The position numbers were made by a program, and so were the translations under genes. A stretch of 64,000 nt of DNA, taken from Vreelandella arcis (GTDB taxonomy: Bacteria > Pseudomonadota > Gammaproteobacteria > Pseudomonadales > Halomonadaceae). Numbering within the stretch: the first letter of the stretch is position 1; every line of letters starts with the position of its first letter. The stretch spans positions 1-64,000 of the forward strand of contig NZ_FNII01000002.1 of the NCBI RefSeq assembly GCF_900103865.1, written 5' to 3'. The notes beneath the pieces are model-generated. The model made no database searches. It saw only the letters and a list, made by a program, of their open reading frames with translations, and had not been told where the DNA came from. This document shows positions 50,704 to 60,339 of this stretch, piece after piece.

Positions 50704-52071
50704 CTAATGGGTGTTAAATGCAGGCTTAGGAACCAGCTGGCGGTCGCGGTTGATCCATACCGCCAGCGCAATGGCCGGCAAGCCGAGCAGCGTAGCCAGG
50801 ACAAAAAAGCTAGCGTAACCCTGACTGGTGACGACTAATCCGCCAAAGCCGCTCAGAAACTTACCCGGCAGTGTCATAAGCGAAGAAAACAGTGCGTACT
50901 GGGTGGCGGTGTAGGCCCGCGAGGTCAGGCTGGATAAGAAGGCGATAAACACCGCGCTGGCCAGGCCATTGGCCAAATTATCGCCGACAATGGTCACCAC
51001 CAACATGGGTAATTGGTTGCCTATCAACGCCAAAACCGCGAACAGTAAATTGGTGACCATCACAATGCCGGCCCCGAAGATCAGCAGCGGCCCGATGCCG
51101 TAGCGGGCCACCAGTAAGCCGCCCAGAATCCCCCCTGTAATGCTCATCGCGATGCCAAACACATTGGTCACGTTGGCGATGGTTTCCAGCGAAAATCCCA
51201 AATCGATGTACAGCGGGTTGGCCATCGACGCCATCGCCAAATCGCTGATGCGAAACACGCCGATAAACACCAACAGCCAAAGCGCCTTGACCCCGTAGCG
51301 GGTAAAGAAGTCGGTGAATGGGCACACAATGGCGCCAATCACCCAGGCGCCTATCCGGCGGAGGGGTTTAGGTCTGCCGCGGCTGGCGCGGATAAACGCG
51401 CGGACTTTGGGCTCGTGAATTAACTGTACTGTTAACGAGGCTCGTTTGGGTTCTGGGCGGGCCAGTACCGTGAGCACGCCGACCCCAACCAATGCCGCCA
51501 TGGTCAGGTAGGCTACCTGCCACGACACGGCTGAGGCGACATAAAGCGCCAATGCCCCAGCGGCAATCAGTCCTCCTCGATAACCAATAATGTACGTAGA
51601 GGCCATGGCCGCTTGTACGTCGTCCTCGGCGGACTCAATGCGAAAGGCGTCAATGGCAATGTCCTGAGTGGCTGAGCCGAAGGCGACCAGTAGTGCAAAG
51701 GCGGCTACCCAGCCTAGATTACCCACCGGGCTTAACCCCGCCAAGCCTACTAACCCGCCGGCAATCATCGCTTGGGCGAGCAGCATCCAGCCGCGCCGCT
51801 GGCCGAAATGGCGGGTGAGTACCGGCAGTGCCAGGCGGTCAACCACCGGTGCCCAGAAGAACTTGATCGAGTAGAGCATGCCGATCCAGGCGAAAAAACC
51901 AATCGCCGCGACTTCGACGCCGTCGCTACGCAGCCAGGCGGAGAGCGTCGAGAACACCAGCAAAAAGGGCAGCCCGGCAGAAAACCCTAAAAACAGCATG
52001 GTAATGACCGGGGCACGCAGGTAAATCGCCAGTGCAGCGCGCCAGCTGCGCTGGGGAGTGGGGGTGGGCAT
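50704..52071 (-). CDS. ampG: AmpG-type muropeptide permease (MFS)
   Basis: A 455-residue major-facilitator protein with 12 or more helices. The beginning 'TMLFLGFSAGLPFLLVFSTL', 'WLRSDGVEVAAIGFFAWIG', 'LYSIKFFWAPVVDRL' and 'GSATQDIAIDAFRIE' match the AmpG family, which imports GlcNAc-anhydro-MurNAc peptides from the periplasm for cell-wall recycling and beta-lactamase control. A loop of about 50 residues ('RPEPKRASLTVQL...') separates the two halves. The ATG at 52069-52071 follows GGAGG at 9 bases. It is divergent from the FKBP gene. No ampC or ampD is in view. Confidence 0.88.
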   Translation of the reverse strand: MPTPTPQRSWRAALAIYLRAPVITMLFLGFSAGLPFLLVFSTLSAWLRSDGVEVAAIGFFAWIGMLYSIKFFWAPVVDRLALPVLTRHFGQRRGWMLLAQAMIAGGLVGLAGLSPVGNLGWVAAFALLVAFGSATQDIAIDAFRIESAEDDVQAAMASTYIIGYRGGLIAAGALALYVASAVSWQVAYLTMAALVGVGVLTVLARPEPKRASLTVQLIHEPKVRAFIRASRGRPKPLRRIGAWVIGAIVCPFTDFFTRYGVKALWLLVFIGVFRISDLAMASMANPLYIDLGFSLETIANVTNVFGIAMSITGGILGGLLVARYGIGPLLIFGAGIVMVTNLLFAVLALIGNQLPMLVVTIVGDNLANGLASAVFIAFLSSLTSRAYTATQYALFSSLMTLPGKFLSGFGGLVVTSQGYASFFVLATLLGLPAIALAVWINRDRQLVPKPAFNTH

Positions 52072-52169
52072 TCAGTGTGCCTCCTGGGTAAGACGGTGAC
52101 AATGACCTAATGATAAGCTATGCCCACGCTTGGACACACAGGCGACAGCTTACCGGAGAGGAGTTTTAT

Positions 52170-52688
52170 ATGTCGATTTCAGCGCATCGCGTGGTGACCC
52201 TGCACTATGTCTTGAAAGACGTGTTGAGCGACGGCGGCGAGCAGGTGCTCGATGACTCCCAGGCGCGGGATAAACCGCTCGAGTATCTGCATGGCCACGA
52301 CAATATCTTGCCGGGGCTTGAAAACGCCCTTGAAGGCCAGGAGGAGGGCGCTGAACTTAGCGTGACCCTCGCCCCGGCCGAGGCCTATGGCCTGTACAAC
52401 GATGCGCTGGTACAAACGGTCACTCGCGCATCGTTTGGCAACGCCGAGCTTACCATCGGCAGCCGTTTTCAGACCGAAGGTGAGGCCGGGCCTCAGATTG
52501 TCACTGTACTCGACATAGACGGAGACCAGGTAACGGTGGATACCAACCATCCCCTGGCGGGGCATACGCTGCGCTATCAGGTCAGCGTGCTGACCATCCG
52601 CGAGGCGACGCGAGCGGAATTGGCCAAGGGCCATCCATTGCCCCCAGGGACTGAGCACACCAAGGTGGAAGATCGTAAGGTGCTGTAA
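52170..52688 (+). CDS. FKBP-type (SlyD-like) peptidyl-prolyl isomerase
   Basis: A 172-residue cytoplasmic prolyl isomerase with the SlyD arrangement: FKBP half ('VVTLHYVLKDVLSDGGEQV', 'HGHDNILPGLENALEGQ', 'LAPAEAYGLYND') interrupted by an insert-in-flap domain (about residues 75-130, 'DGDQVTVDTNHPLAGHTL'). 'NHPLAG' is the conserved turn of SlyD. The His/Cys-rich metal-binding tail of E. coli SlyD is missing; the end is 'HPLPPGTEHTKVEDRKVL'. I start at ATG 52170 because GGAGAGGAG lies just upstream and it gives the usual N-terminus. It is divergent from ampG and about 90 bases ahead of the mrp operon. Confidence 0.85.
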   Translation: MSISAHRVVTLHYVLKDVLSDGGEQVLDDSQARDKPLEYLHGHDNILPGLENALEGQEEGAELSVTLAPAEAYGLYNDALVQTVTRASFGNAELTIGSRFQTEGEAGPQIVTVLDIDGDQVTVDTNHPLAGHTLRYQVSVLTIREATRAELAKGHPLPPGTEHTKVEDRKVL

Positions 52689-52778
52689 CTCCGTTGATCC
52701 GTTGACTAGCAAGCCAGCGCGGACTGGTTTACAGTTTTTATCGTGAACCTGGGTCGATAACACAGGAGATACCGCTGG

Positions 52779-55106
52779 ATGCAACTTGCCGTATTGATGG
52801 GATTTTTGCTAGCGGCGGTAGCCCCGCTGTTGCATCACTGGTTCGGTGGGCACACGGCACGCGTCATTGCAGCGTATCCCGCCCTGGTGGCCGTCTGGTT
52901 GCTGGGCCTGGCGCCGGAGATACTGGCCGGCGAGACGCTGCTGCTGGAGTGGGCATGGGTGCCGGGGCTCGATATCAGTTTGACCTTCTTTATAGACGGG
53001 CTGTCTTGGCTGTTCGCGATGCTGATCACGGTGATCGGCGCTATGGTGCTGGTCTACGCGGGCGAGTACCTGCGCGGCCATCGCGATCTGGCACGTTTCC
53101 TGGTGATTATCACCGCCTTTATGATGTCGATGCTGGGATTGGTGCTGGCCGATAACCTGGTGACGCTGTTCGTCTTCTGGGAGCTCACCAGCATTACCTC
53201 TTACCTGCTGATCGGGTTCAACCACACCGACCCGGAAGCCAGAAAGTCGGCGTTGCAGGGGCTTTTCGTCACCGCGGGCGGGGGCCTGGCGCTGCTCGCT
53301 GGTTTCGCCATGCTGGGGGTGGCCGGCGATAGCTGGTCGCTCGTCGAGCTCAATGCTCAGGGGGAGGCACTGCGCGAGCATGCCCTCTACGCGCCGCTGC
53401 TGGTTTGTGTATTGCTCGGTGCTTTCACCAAGTCGGCCCAGTTTCCTTTCCATTTCTGGTTGCCCAACGCCATGGCGGCGCCCACGCCGGTCTCCGCCTA
53501 TCTGCACTCGGCGACCATGGTCAAGGCGGGCGTTTACCTGCTGGCGCGCCTGCATCCATCGCTGGGCGGAACCGAACTTTGGGTGATCACCCTGTCGCTG
53601 GTGGGCGCTCTGACCATGGCCACTGGGGCCTTCCTGGCCATCCAGCACACCAACATCAAGAAGCTGTTGGCCTATTCTACGGTGATGGCGCTGGGCACCC
53701 TGACCATGCTGCTGGGCATCGGCACCGACGGGGCATTGACCGCCTTTGTGGTATTCCTGCTTGCCCACTCGCTCTATAAGGGCGCGCTGTTCATGGTCGC
53801 CGGCATTCTTGACCACGAGACCGGCACCAAGGATGTCACCGCCATGGGTGGCTTGCGATCACTAATGCCGCGCACTGCCGTCGTCGCCGCGGTGGCCGCG
53901 GTGTCCCTGGCCGGTCTGCCGCCGTTGCTGGGCTTCCTGGGCAAGGAGTTGATGTTCAAGGCGGTGCTTGAGGCCGAGGCCTGGCGTTGGTTGATTCTGC
54001 TGTTGGCCTTCACGGCGGCCTTCCTGACGCTGGCGGTAGCGGCCGTCGTGGTGCTGCGGCCCTTCGCCGGGAAGCGTCGCGAGACGCCCAACACACCTCA
54101 CGACCCGCCCGGGGACATGCTTGTCGGGCCGGCGCTGCTGGCCGGGTTGTCGCTGATCTTCGGCCTGGCGCCGGGCTTGCTGGACGGCCTGGTATCGGTT
54201 ACCGCGTCGGGCATCGGCGCCAGTGAGGTGTCGGCGCACCTGACGTTGTGGCACGGGGTTAATCTTCCGCTGATACTGTCGCTAGCGAGCCTCGCCCTAG
54301 GCATCCTGGTATTCCGCCACTGGGATGGGGTGCGCTCCGCTCTGGGGCGGCTGGAACCGCTCATGGCCCGGGGCCCGGAGGCTTGCTACGAGGGAATGAT
54401 GCGCGGCCTGGTGACGGTCGCAGAGTGGCAGACGCGGATGCTGCAGAACGGCTACATCCGCAACTACCTGGTGATGACCCTGCTGGTACTGTTGGGCTTG
54501 GTGGGCCATGCGTTGTTCTTCCGGCACTCGCCGAGCTTTCCCTTCTCGCTGGATGCCTATTTCCATGAAGTGGTGACGGCGGGTCTGATGGTGGCCGGGG
54601 CGGTGACGGCCTGCGTGATGCGCTCACGTCTGGCCGCGGTGGCCGCGGTGGGCATCATGGGCTTCTCCATTGCCCTGACCTTCGTGCTGTTCAGCGCGCC
54701 TGACCTGGCCATCACTCAACTGCTGGTGGAGACCCTGACGGTGATCCTGCTGGTGCTGGTGCTATTTCGCCTGCCGCGCTTCGCCACCCTTTCCACCACA
54801 ATGGAGCGCCTGCGTGACCTGGTGGTGGCCTGCCTGGTGGGCACCATGGTCACGCTACTGATGCTCTCGGTGCTGGGTGGCGAGCGGCTGCCAAGAATCT
54901 CCGACTACATGGTCGAGAACAGCCAGCCGCTGGGTCATGGCCACAATATCGTCAACGTCATCCTGGTCGACTTCCGGGCGCTGGACACCCTGGGGGAGAT
55001 GTTCGTGTTGGCCCTGGCGGCCATCGGGGTTCATGCCATGATGCGCTTCCACGCCGAGGAGTACGACGCCAAGCCCTCGGCCCCGTCGGAGAGATACGAT
55101 GGTTAA
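52779..55106 (+). CDS. mrpA: Mrp Na+/H+ antiporter subunit A
   Basis: A 775-residue, roughly 20-helix subunit of the multi-subunit Na+(K+)/H+ antiporter, related to NuoL of complex I. The N-terminal two thirds contain the proton-channel core ('[18 protein letters not shown]' in part, '[38 protein letters not shown]' in outline: key Lys and His, '[23 protein letters not shown]'). The C-terminal part has the MbhD/E-like domain with '[24 protein letters not shown]' and a last MrpB-like helix pair. A combined MrpA of this length is the group 1 arrangement. The ATG at 52779 follows AGGAGAT. It is the first of seven tightly packed genes and overlaps mrpB by 8 bases. Confidence 0.94.
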   Translation: MQLAVLMGFLLAAVAPLLHHWFGGHTARVIAAYPALVAVWLLGLAPEILAGETLLLEWAWVPGLDISLTFFIDGLSWLFAMLITVIGAMVLVYAGEYLRGHRDLARFLVIITAFMMSMLGLVLADNLVTLFVFWELTSITSYLLIGFNHTDPEARKSALQGLFVTAGGGLALLAGFAMLGVAGDSWSLVELNAQGEALREHALYAPLLVCVLLGAFTKSAQFPFHFWLPNAMAAPTPVSAYLHSATMVKAGVYLLARLHPSLGGTELWVITLSLVGALTMATGAFLAIQHTNIKKLLAYSTVMALGTLTMLLGIGTDGALTAFVVFLLAHSLYKGALFMVAGILDHETGTKDVTAMGGLRSLMPRTAVVAAVAAVSLAGLPPLLGFLGKELMFKAVLEAEAWRWLILLLAFTAAFLTLAVAAVVVLRPFAGKRRETPNTPHDPPGDMLVGPALLAGLSLIFGLAPGLLDGLVSVTASGIGASEVSAHLTLWHGVNLPLILSLASLALGILVFRHWDGVRSALGRLEPLMARGPEACYEGMMRGLVTVAEWQTRMLQNGYIRNYLVMTLLVLLGLVGHALFFRHSPSFPFSLDAYFHEVVTAGLMVAGAVTACVMRSRLAAVAAVGIMGFSIALTFVLFSAPDLAITQLLVETLTVILLVLVLFRLPRFATLSTTMERLRDLVVACLVGTMVTLLMLSVLGGERLPRISDYMVENSQPLGHGHNIVNVILVDFRALDTLGEMFVLALAAIGVHAMMRFHAEEYDAKPSAPSERYDG

Positions 55107-55557
55107 ACCGGGCACCCTGATTCTCACCGTCGCCGCGCGGCTTCTGCTGCCGTTGCAGTTGCTGTTCTCGCTGTTTTTGTTGCTGCGCGGCCATGACGAG
55201 CCGGGCGGCGGGTTCATCGCGGGCCTGGTGGCGGCGGGGGCCTTCGCGCTTTACCTCTTCGCCTTCGGGCTGCGGGCCATGCAAGCCATGCTCAAGGTCT
55301 CGCCGCGAGACTTGATTGGCATGGGCCTGCTGCTGGGGGTGCTCTCGACGGTGCCTGCCTGGTGGGTCGGCGACCCCTTCTTCACCGCCCAGTGGTGGAC
55401 TATCCCGATCATCGACTTCAAGGCCTCGACGCCGCTGATCTTCGACATCGGCGTCTACCTGGTGGTGCTGGGCTCTGTGCTCACCGCCATCAGCGCCCTG
55501 ATCAAGACCGACCACGAGAACCAACCCGACCCCGAGGAGGCCACATGGAACCCTTGA
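55099..55557 (+). CDS. mrpB: Mrp antiporter subunit B
   Basis: A 152-residue subunit with four helices, family MnhB: '[29 protein letters not shown]' carries the conserved [12 protein letters not shown] motif in its helix 1-2 loop, and '[11 protein letters not shown]' and '[16 protein letters not shown]' follow. It forms part of the membrane domain between the two proton-pump-like subunits. Its start overlaps mrpA by 8 bases and its end overlaps mrpC by 13, so translation is coupled. No missing parts. Confidence 0.93.
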   Translation: MVKPGTLILTVAARLLLPLQLLFSLFLLLRGHDEPGGGFIAGLVAAGAFALYLFAFGLRAMQAMLKVSPRDLIGMGLLLGVLSTVPAWWVGDPFFTAQWWTIPIIDFKASTPLIFDIGVYLVVLGSVLTAISALIKTDHENQPDPEEATWNP

Positions 55558-55892
55558 TGGCTGTGACCATCGGCATCCTGTTCGCCACCGCCATCTACAT
55601 GATGCTGCGCCGCTCCATCGTCAAGTTGGTGATCGGCCTGATGCTGCTTTCCAACGCCGCCAACCTGTTGATCTTCGTCACCGCAGGGTTGACTCGCGGG
55701 GCGCCGCCACTGGTGCCACCCGGCATGAGTGCCCCCGAGGGGGCCGTCGCCGACCCGCTGCCTCAGGCCTTGGTGCTCACCGCCATCGTCATCGCGTTTG
55801 GCGTGCTGTCTTTCGCGGTGGTACTGGTGCGGCGTGCCTGGGAGATCGTTCGCGCCGATGACCTCGACAAGATGAAGGATACCGACACGTGA
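55545..55892 (+). CDS. mrpC: Mrp antiporter subunit C (NuoK-like)
   Basis: A 115-residue, three-helix subunit homologous to NuoK. '[28 protein letters not shown]' contains the conserved helix with G-L-M-L-L-S-N-A, and '[17 protein letters not shown]' is the family signature '[13 protein letters not shown]'. ATG 55545 follows GAGGAGGCC. It overlaps mrpB by 13 bases; the stop TGA forms a TGATG with mrpD. Confidence 0.93.
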   Translation: MEPLMAVTIGILFATAIYMMLRRSIVKLVIGLMLLSNAANLLIFVTAGLTRGAPPLVPPGMSAPEGAVADPLPQALVLTAIVIAFGVLSFAVVLVRRAWEIVRADDLDKMKDTDT

Positions 55893-57406
55893 TGCCCCAG
55901 ATCGCGCTGCCCATCCTGATCCCGCTGTTCGCCGGGGCCGTGTCTCTGGTGTTCTGGCGTTCCAGGGGCATGCAACGCTTCGTCGCCGTGGCCGGCACCG
56001 GTAGCCTGCTGATGACGGCCTTCTGGTTGCTCGCCACAGTGAATCGCGAAGGCATCCTGGTGATGCACATGGGCGACTGGCAGGCGCCCTTCGGTATCAG
56101 CCTGGTGGCCGACCTGTTGGGTGCCATCATGGTGGTGCTCACCGGCATCATCGGTTTTGCCGTGGCGCTTTACTCCCTGGCCACCACCAGCCGAGGCCAC
56201 GAGGCTTTCGGTTACTTTCCGCTGATGCATCTACTGCTGGCCGGGGTGGCCGGCGCCTTCCTCACTGGCGACATCTTCAACCTCTACGTCTGGTTCGAGG
56301 TGATGCTGGTGGCTTCCTTCGCGTTGCTGATCCTCGGCAGCGAGAAGGCGCAGATGGAAGGCGCAATCAAGTACGTGACCCTGAACCTGGTGTCTTCGGT
56401 GATTTTTCTGGTGGCCGTGGGCCTGCTTTACGGCATGGTCGGCACCCTCAATATGGCCGACATCGCCCAGCGTATCGCCACTTTGGAAGACACCGGTATG
56501 GTCGATGTCCTGGCGATGATGTTCATGGTCGCCTTCGGCATCAAGGCGGCGGCCTTCCCGCTGTTCTTCTGGCTGCCGGCCTCCTACCACACGCCGCCGG
56601 TGGCGGTGTCGGCGCTGTTCGCCGGGCTACTCACCAAGGTGGGGGTCTACGCGCTGTACCGGGTGTTCACGCTGATCTTCAACCAGAGCCCCGGCTATAC
56701 CCATGAGATCCTGCTGTGGGGGGCTGGGCTGACCATGCTTTCCGGGGTGCTGGGCGCGGCGGCTCAGTACGAGTTCCGGCGCATTCTGTCATTCCACATC
56801 GTCAGCCAGATCGGCTACATGATCCTGGGCCTTGCGCTGTTCACGCCCTTGGCGATCATCGGCGGGATCTTCTACATCATGCACCACATCATCGTGAAGA
56901 CGAACCTCTTCCTGGTCAGCGGCATCGTGCGTCGCCTGCGGGGAACCTACCAGCTCAAGCAGTTGGGCGGGCTGTATCGCAGCCATCCCTGGCTGGCTGT
57001 GCTGTTTCTGATCCCGGCGCTATCGCTGGCAGGGGTGCCGCCGTTGTCCGGCTTCTTCGCCAAGTTCATTGTGATCCGTGCAGGCGTTGAGGCCGAGGCC
57101 TGGGGCGTGACCTTTATCGCCTTGCTGGTCGGCTTGCTGACCCTCTATTCGATGATCAAGATTTGGGCCGAGGTGTTTTGGAAGGCCGCCCCGGAGGAAG
57201 GCGACGTTGATCCCTATCCGGCAGTGGGTCAGCGTGAGATGTGGCTGATGACCACGCCCGTGGTGGGGCTGGCGCTGTGTACCCTGTTCATTGGTCTCAA
57301 CGCCGAGCCCATCTACGCCCTGGCGGAGGCCTCGGCGACCGAGCTGCTCGATCCGTCTCGCTATATCGAGGCAGTGCTGGGCGAAGGCGAGGAGGTGATG
57401 CCATGA
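55889..57406 (+). CDS. mrpD: Mrp antiporter subunit D (NuoM/N-like)
   Basis: A 504-505 residue, 14-helix proton-channel subunit homologous to NuoN/NuoM. Landmarks: '[18 protein letters not shown]' with the conserved Glu of helix 5, '[35 protein letters not shown]' in outline (Lys-bearing helix), '[16 protein letters not shown]', '[15 protein letters not shown]' and '[10 protein letters not shown]'. Two starts are possible: GTG 55889, or ATG 55892 overlapping the mrpC stop as TGATG; the second is more usual. It overlaps mrpE at ATGA. No truncation. Confidence 0.94.
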   Translation: MMPQIALPILIPLFAGAVSLVFWRSRGMQRFVAVAGTGSLLMTAFWLLATVNREGILVMHMGDWQAPFGISLVADLLGAIMVVLTGIIGFAVALYSLATTSRGHEAFGYFPLMHLLLAGVAGAFLTGDIFNLYVWFEVMLVASFALLILGSEKAQMEGAIKYVTLNLVSSVIFLVAVGLLYGMVGTLNMADIAQRIATLEDTGMVDVLAMMFMVAFGIKAAAFPLFFWLPASYHTPPVAVSALFAGLLTKVGVYALYRVFTLIFNQSPGYTHEILLWGAGLTMLSGVLGAAAQYEFRRILSFHIVSQIGYMILGLALFTPLAIIGGIFYIMHHIIVKTNLFLVSGIVRRLRGTYQLKQLGGLYRSHPWLAVLFLIPALSLAGVPPLSGFFAKFIVIRAGVEAEAWGVTFIALLVGLLTLYSMIKIWAEVFWKAAPEEGDVDPYPAVGQREMWLMTTPVVGLALCTLFIGLNAEPIYALAEASATELLDPSRYIEAVLGEGEEVMP

Positions 57407-57876
57407 TCGGTGCCGCCTGGAACCTGTTGCTGGGGTTCGCCTGGGTGGTGCTCACCGGCGACTTCAGCGGACGCAACCTGCTCGCCGGCCTGCTGTTCGG
57501 CTACTTGGTGCTGGCGTTGATGCAGCCCCAGGTGCCGGCCCTGGCCGGCCATGCCCAGCGCCTGCCGCGGCTGATCCTGTTCATTGGTTTCTTCCTCAAG
57601 GAACTGGTGCTGGCCAACCTCAAGGTGGCGTTCGACATCATCACGCCGCCCTGGTATATGAAACCGGGTGTGATTGCGATGCCGCTCAAGGCGAGCAACG
57701 AGTTCGAGATCGCCTTCGTCGCCAACCTCATCTCGTTGACGCCGGGCACCTTGACGCTGGACGTCTCCGACGACCGCCGGGTGCTTTACATCCACGCCAT
57801 GTTTCTCGATGACGAGGACGAGCTGCGCCGGGGGCTGGCCGAGCTCGAGCGCCGTGCCTTGGAGCTGTTCCATTGA
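57403..57876 (+). CDS. mrpE: Mrp antiporter subunit E
   Basis: A 157-residue subunit with two N-terminal helices ('[17 protein letters not shown]', '[20 protein letters not shown]') and a cytoplasmic alpha/beta domain carrying '[26 protein letters not shown]' in outline (conserved SLTPGT). It completes the group 1 Mrp order A-B-C-D-E-F-G. The ATG at 57403 overlaps the mrpD stop (ATGA) and is preceded by GGAGGTG. An in-frame upstream extension within mrpD is a read-through of another frame and is not used. Confidence 0.93.
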   Translation: MIGAAWNLLLGFAWVVLTGDFSGRNLLAGLLFGYLVLALMQPQVPALAGHAQRLPRLILFIGFFLKELVLANLKVAFDIITPPWYMKPGVIAMPLKASNEFEIAFVANLISLTPGTLTLDVSDDRRVLYIHAMFLDDEDELRRGLAELERRALELFH

Positions 57877-57901
57877 GAATGTCATTGAGAGGAGGGGAGC
57901 T

Positions 57902-58171
57902 ATGTCGACTGTCATTCTGTTGAGTCTGGCGCTCATGTGCCTGGCCTTGTGTCTATCCTTCGTACGCCTTTTCAAGGGCCCCAGCCTGCCCGACCGGGTG
58001 GTGGCCCTGGAGCTCTTTTCGTCGATCCTGGTCGGCACCATTGGCCTGATAGCCATCGCCACCGACGTAGCCAGCCTGCTGGATGTGGCCATCGTCATGG
58101 CGCTGATGGCCTTCATGGCGGCCATCGGCTTCGCGCGCTTCCTGGAACGAGGAGGGGCCCGGGATGATTGA
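57902..58171 (+). CDS. mrpF: Mrp antiporter subunit F
   Basis: An 89-residue, three-helix subunit: 'LCLSFVRLFKGPSLPDRVVALELFS' in outline (conserved R.F.GPS.PDRVVALE), 'IAIATDVASLLDVAIVMALMAFMAAIGFARF' in outline. The conserved Asp in 'DVAIVMAL' lies mid-membrane. Start ATG 57902 follows AGGAGGGGAGC. It overlaps mrpG by 8 bases. Confidence 0.92.
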   Translation: MSTVILLSLALMCLALCLSFVRLFKGPSLPDRVVALELFSSILVGTIGLIAIATDVASLLDVAIVMALMAFMAAIGFARFLERGGARDD

Positions 58172-58568
58172 GCTGATCAAGGGGGGGCTGATCCTGGTCG
58201 GCGCCATCTTCATGTTCCTGGCCGCCCTGGGGCTGGTGCGCATGCCCGACCTGCTGACGCGTATGCATGCCACCACCAAGGCAGCGACCCTCGGCGCTAC
58301 CCTGATCATGCTGGCGGTGGCCCTGCACTTTGGCGAGGTGGCGGTGGTCGCGCGGGCTTTCGGGGTGATCCTCTTCATCATGATGACCGCGCCGGTAGCG
58401 GCCCACGTGATTGGCCGGGCAGGCTACTTTGTGGGGTCGCGGCTGTGGAGTGGCACGGTCAAGGATGAGTTAAGACCCAATTACGATCCTTTGACTCATG
58501 AGCTTAAAAGCGGTCTCGAAACCCAGGAGAACGCCAAGCGCCACCCGCGGGACACAGATCCTGACTGA
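58164..58568 (+). CDS. mrpG: Mrp antiporter subunit G
   Basis: A 134-residue subunit with three helices: 'IGLGALFMFLAALGLVRMPDLLTRMHA'-type sequence, here 'IFMFLAALGLVRMPDLL' and 'RMHATTKAATLGATLIML', then 'VILFIMMTAPVAAHVIGRAGY'. The RMPD and RMHA.TKA.TLG motifs define MnhG/MrpG. The C-terminal 30 residues are a hydrophilic tail ('DELRPNYDPLTHELKSG'). ATG 58164 lies inside mrpF, following GAGGAGGGG. A 7-bp stem (CTCTTTA/TAAAGAG, near 58585-58612) downstream might end the operon. Confidence 0.92.
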   Translation: MIELIKGGLILVGAIFMFLAALGLVRMPDLLTRMHATTKAATLGATLIMLAVALHFGEVAVVARAFGVILFIMMTAPVAAHVIGRAGYFVGSRLWSGTVKDELRPNYDPLTHELKSGLETQENAKRHPRDTDPD

Positions 58569-58690
58569 TCTCTATTACTACGCCTCTCTTTAATTATCCC
58601 CATTGATAAAGAGTTAGTAGGTGTTGAAAGGAAAAGTAACTTAGGGAATGGTACAGTCGGCCTATCGTCAACTATTGGGATGTTATTGCC

Positions 58691-59197
58691 ATGGCTGCAG
58701 CCACTTCCAAGCGTTGCTTGCGCCGCTATCCCACTGCTCGCTGGGCACTAGGGGCGTTTGTATGCGCGCTGCTCCTTCCGATGGTTAGCGAGGCGCAAAC
58801 ACTGCGTCTTATTGATGGCGATGAGGTGCACGAAGTTGACGTTGAACAACTGCGTCAGCATTCAACCAGTCGATTCCAACTGTTTGATCCTTACCAGGGC
58901 GAAACGGTCGAAATGCAGGGCATGCCGTTTGCGGATTTTCTTGTCCGTCAGTTTGGCCGCGTTCCTCCAACGCTGCGTTTTACGGCGTGGGACGGCTACG
59001 AGGTGACGCTAGGCGGCTGGGGAAACCCCAACTGGTATTTGGTCACCAGCGAAAACGGTCAGCCGCTTAGCCTTCGCTCAAGGGGCCCGGTGCGTCTGGT
59101 CGAGCGCGATTACGGCAATCGAGATGTAACGGCTTTACGCGAGTTTAATGACTGGATATGGATGATTCGTAGTATCGAAGCCGTTGATAAGCTATGA
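58691..59197 (+). CDS. periplasmic sulfite-oxidase-fold (molybdopterin-type) domain protein, probable sensor partner
   Basis: A 168-residue exported protein: signal peptide ('WALGAFVCALLLPMVSEAQ', cleavage near residue 36) and a small domain resembling the core of molybdopterin-binding oxidoreductases (PF00174-like): 'YQGETVEMQGMPFADFLVRQFG', 'LRFTAWDGYEVTL' and 'GPVRLVERDYGNRD'. The cofactor-binding Cys of sulfite oxidases is not present, so enzyme activity is unlikely; such stand-alone domains are found next to signalling proteins as ligand-binding parts. Its stop overlaps the ATG of the diguanylate cyclase gene by 4 bases, so they form a coupled pair. Confidence 0.72.
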   Translation: MAAATSKRCLRRYPTARWALGAFVCALLLPMVSEAQTLRLIDGDEVHEVDVEQLRQHSTSRFQLFDPYQGETVEMQGMPFADFLVRQFGRVPPTLRFTAWDGYEVTLGGWGNPNWYLVTSENGQPLSLRSRGPVRLVERDYGNRDVTALREFNDWIWMIRSIEAVDKL

Positions 59198-60339
59198 AGC
59201 AGCCGTTTGTATCATCAAGCGATAGCTGCGCTTCATCAGCGAAGCGCAAGCGACCTGGCCGCTATGTGACATGGCTATCGCTTAGCCTGATGAGCTTTAT
59301 GGCGCTGATGATTTTGATCATCTATGAAGCCCGCTGGGTGTTTCCCGAGATTCAAGCCTACTTTAGCCAGTCGGGCAATTTGACCGGCCAGCAACTGGCT
59401 ACACGCTCGCGGTTGTATTTGCAGGATGCCCAGGTCCGACTTTTGGAAATGCCTAATCAGGACGCCAGTAGTGACGCGATAGTCGACATTGAGTTGGCTT
59501 ACGGGCTATTCGACGTTGATATTTACCATCAGCATTACGACTGCACGTCGGCAAGTTTAAGCGTGCTGGACGAGACCGTCACCGCCCTTGAAAGCAACAG
59601 CGTGCCGCCGGTGGTGCTTGCCCGGGAATTGCTCGACCCAATTAATTGTTTAACGCGTATTGAGATGGGCCAGTTGGATCGACGCGGGGAAGCCATCAAT
59701 ACTTTCGCCGAGAGAACCCGCTGGCACCATCAGGTGCTGATCTACACTGGCGTGTTGATTTTCTTGCTGGGGCTGCTGTTTTGGTGGTTGCATGAGCGTC
59801 AGCTGCGCCGAGCAGAGAAGGCAACCCAGGATACGTTGCGGTGGATGAAACGCGCCATGCGGGATCCGTTAACCGACATTGGTAATCGCAGCGCCTTGCA
59901 GCAGGACGTCATGCGTCAACAGCAGCAATCACTGGGTTTAGTGATAGTGGATATCGATTTTTTTAAACAGTATAACGATGCCCTGGGGCATCCAGCGGGA
60001 GATACTTTGTTATGTCGTCTGGCGCGGGTCATTGCGGATGCCTTACCCGAAGAGGCAACGCTATACCGTTTGGGGGGCGACGAATTTGCCGCGCTAATGC
60101 CCTGTGAGAACCACGCTACGCTGCAATACTATTGCCAACAGCTTCGCAAGCGAGTGCAAGAGGCACAATTTCCTCACCTGACCCATCCGAATAACGATCA
60201 GGTGACGCTGAGTATTGGCGCTACCTGGTTCATGCCTAAACAAGCGGGTTTCCCCCAAGCCTATGAAGCCGCTGATAAAGCGCTTTATCAGGTGAAAACA
60301 GCCGGCCGGGATGACTGGCGGATTATTGCCGTCGCATAA
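59194..60339 (+). CDS. diguanylate cyclase with periplasmic sensor domain
   Basis: A 381-residue GGDEF protein. Two membrane helices (about 30-50 and 190-212) enclose a periplasmic domain of about 140 residues with two Cys ('HYDCTS', 'PINCLT'). The GGDEF domain follows: 'DPLTDIGNRSALQQ', 'IVDIDFFKQYNDALGHPAGD' and the intact signature 'RLGGDEF' near residue 295, so it should make c-di-GMP; the usual RxxD inhibitory site is not obvious. It overlaps the upstream periplasmic protein gene (ATGA), which suggests a sensor pair. It is convergent with the globin gene, and the two coding ends overlap by 17 bases. Confidence 0.88.
   Translation: MKQPFVSSSDSCASSAKRKRPGRYVTWLSLSLMSFMALMILIIYEARWVFPEIQAYFSQSGNLTGQQLATRSRLYLQDAQVRLLEMPNQDASSDAIVDIELAYGLFDVDIYHQHYDCTSASLSVLDETVTALESNSVPPVVLARELLDPINCLTRIEMGQLDRRGEAINTFAERTRWHHQVLIYTGVLIFLLGLLFWWLHERQLRRAEKATQDTLRWMKRAMRDPLTDIGNRSALQQDVMRQQQQSLGLVIVDIDFFKQYNDALGHPAGDTLLCRLARVIADALPEEATLYRLGGDEFAALMPCENHATLQYYCQQLRKRVQEAQFPHLTHPNNDQVTLSIGATWFMPKQAGFPQAYEAADKALYQVKTAGRDDWRIIAVA

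Noticed and set aside
52809..53816. 335-codon minus-strand frame opposite mrpA
   Set aside because: It is an antisense shadow of a GC-rich membrane-protein gene; its composition (His/Gln/Arg-rich, repetitive) is not protein-like and mrpA is certain.
57361..58125. 254-codon minus-strand frame opposite mrpE/mrpF
   Set aside because: Shadow of two certain genes; spans their junction with no start site support.
58584..58612. CTCTTTA/TAAAGAG weak stem after mrpG
   Set aside because: Seven A/T-rich pairs with a 14-base loop are too weak for a confident terminator call.
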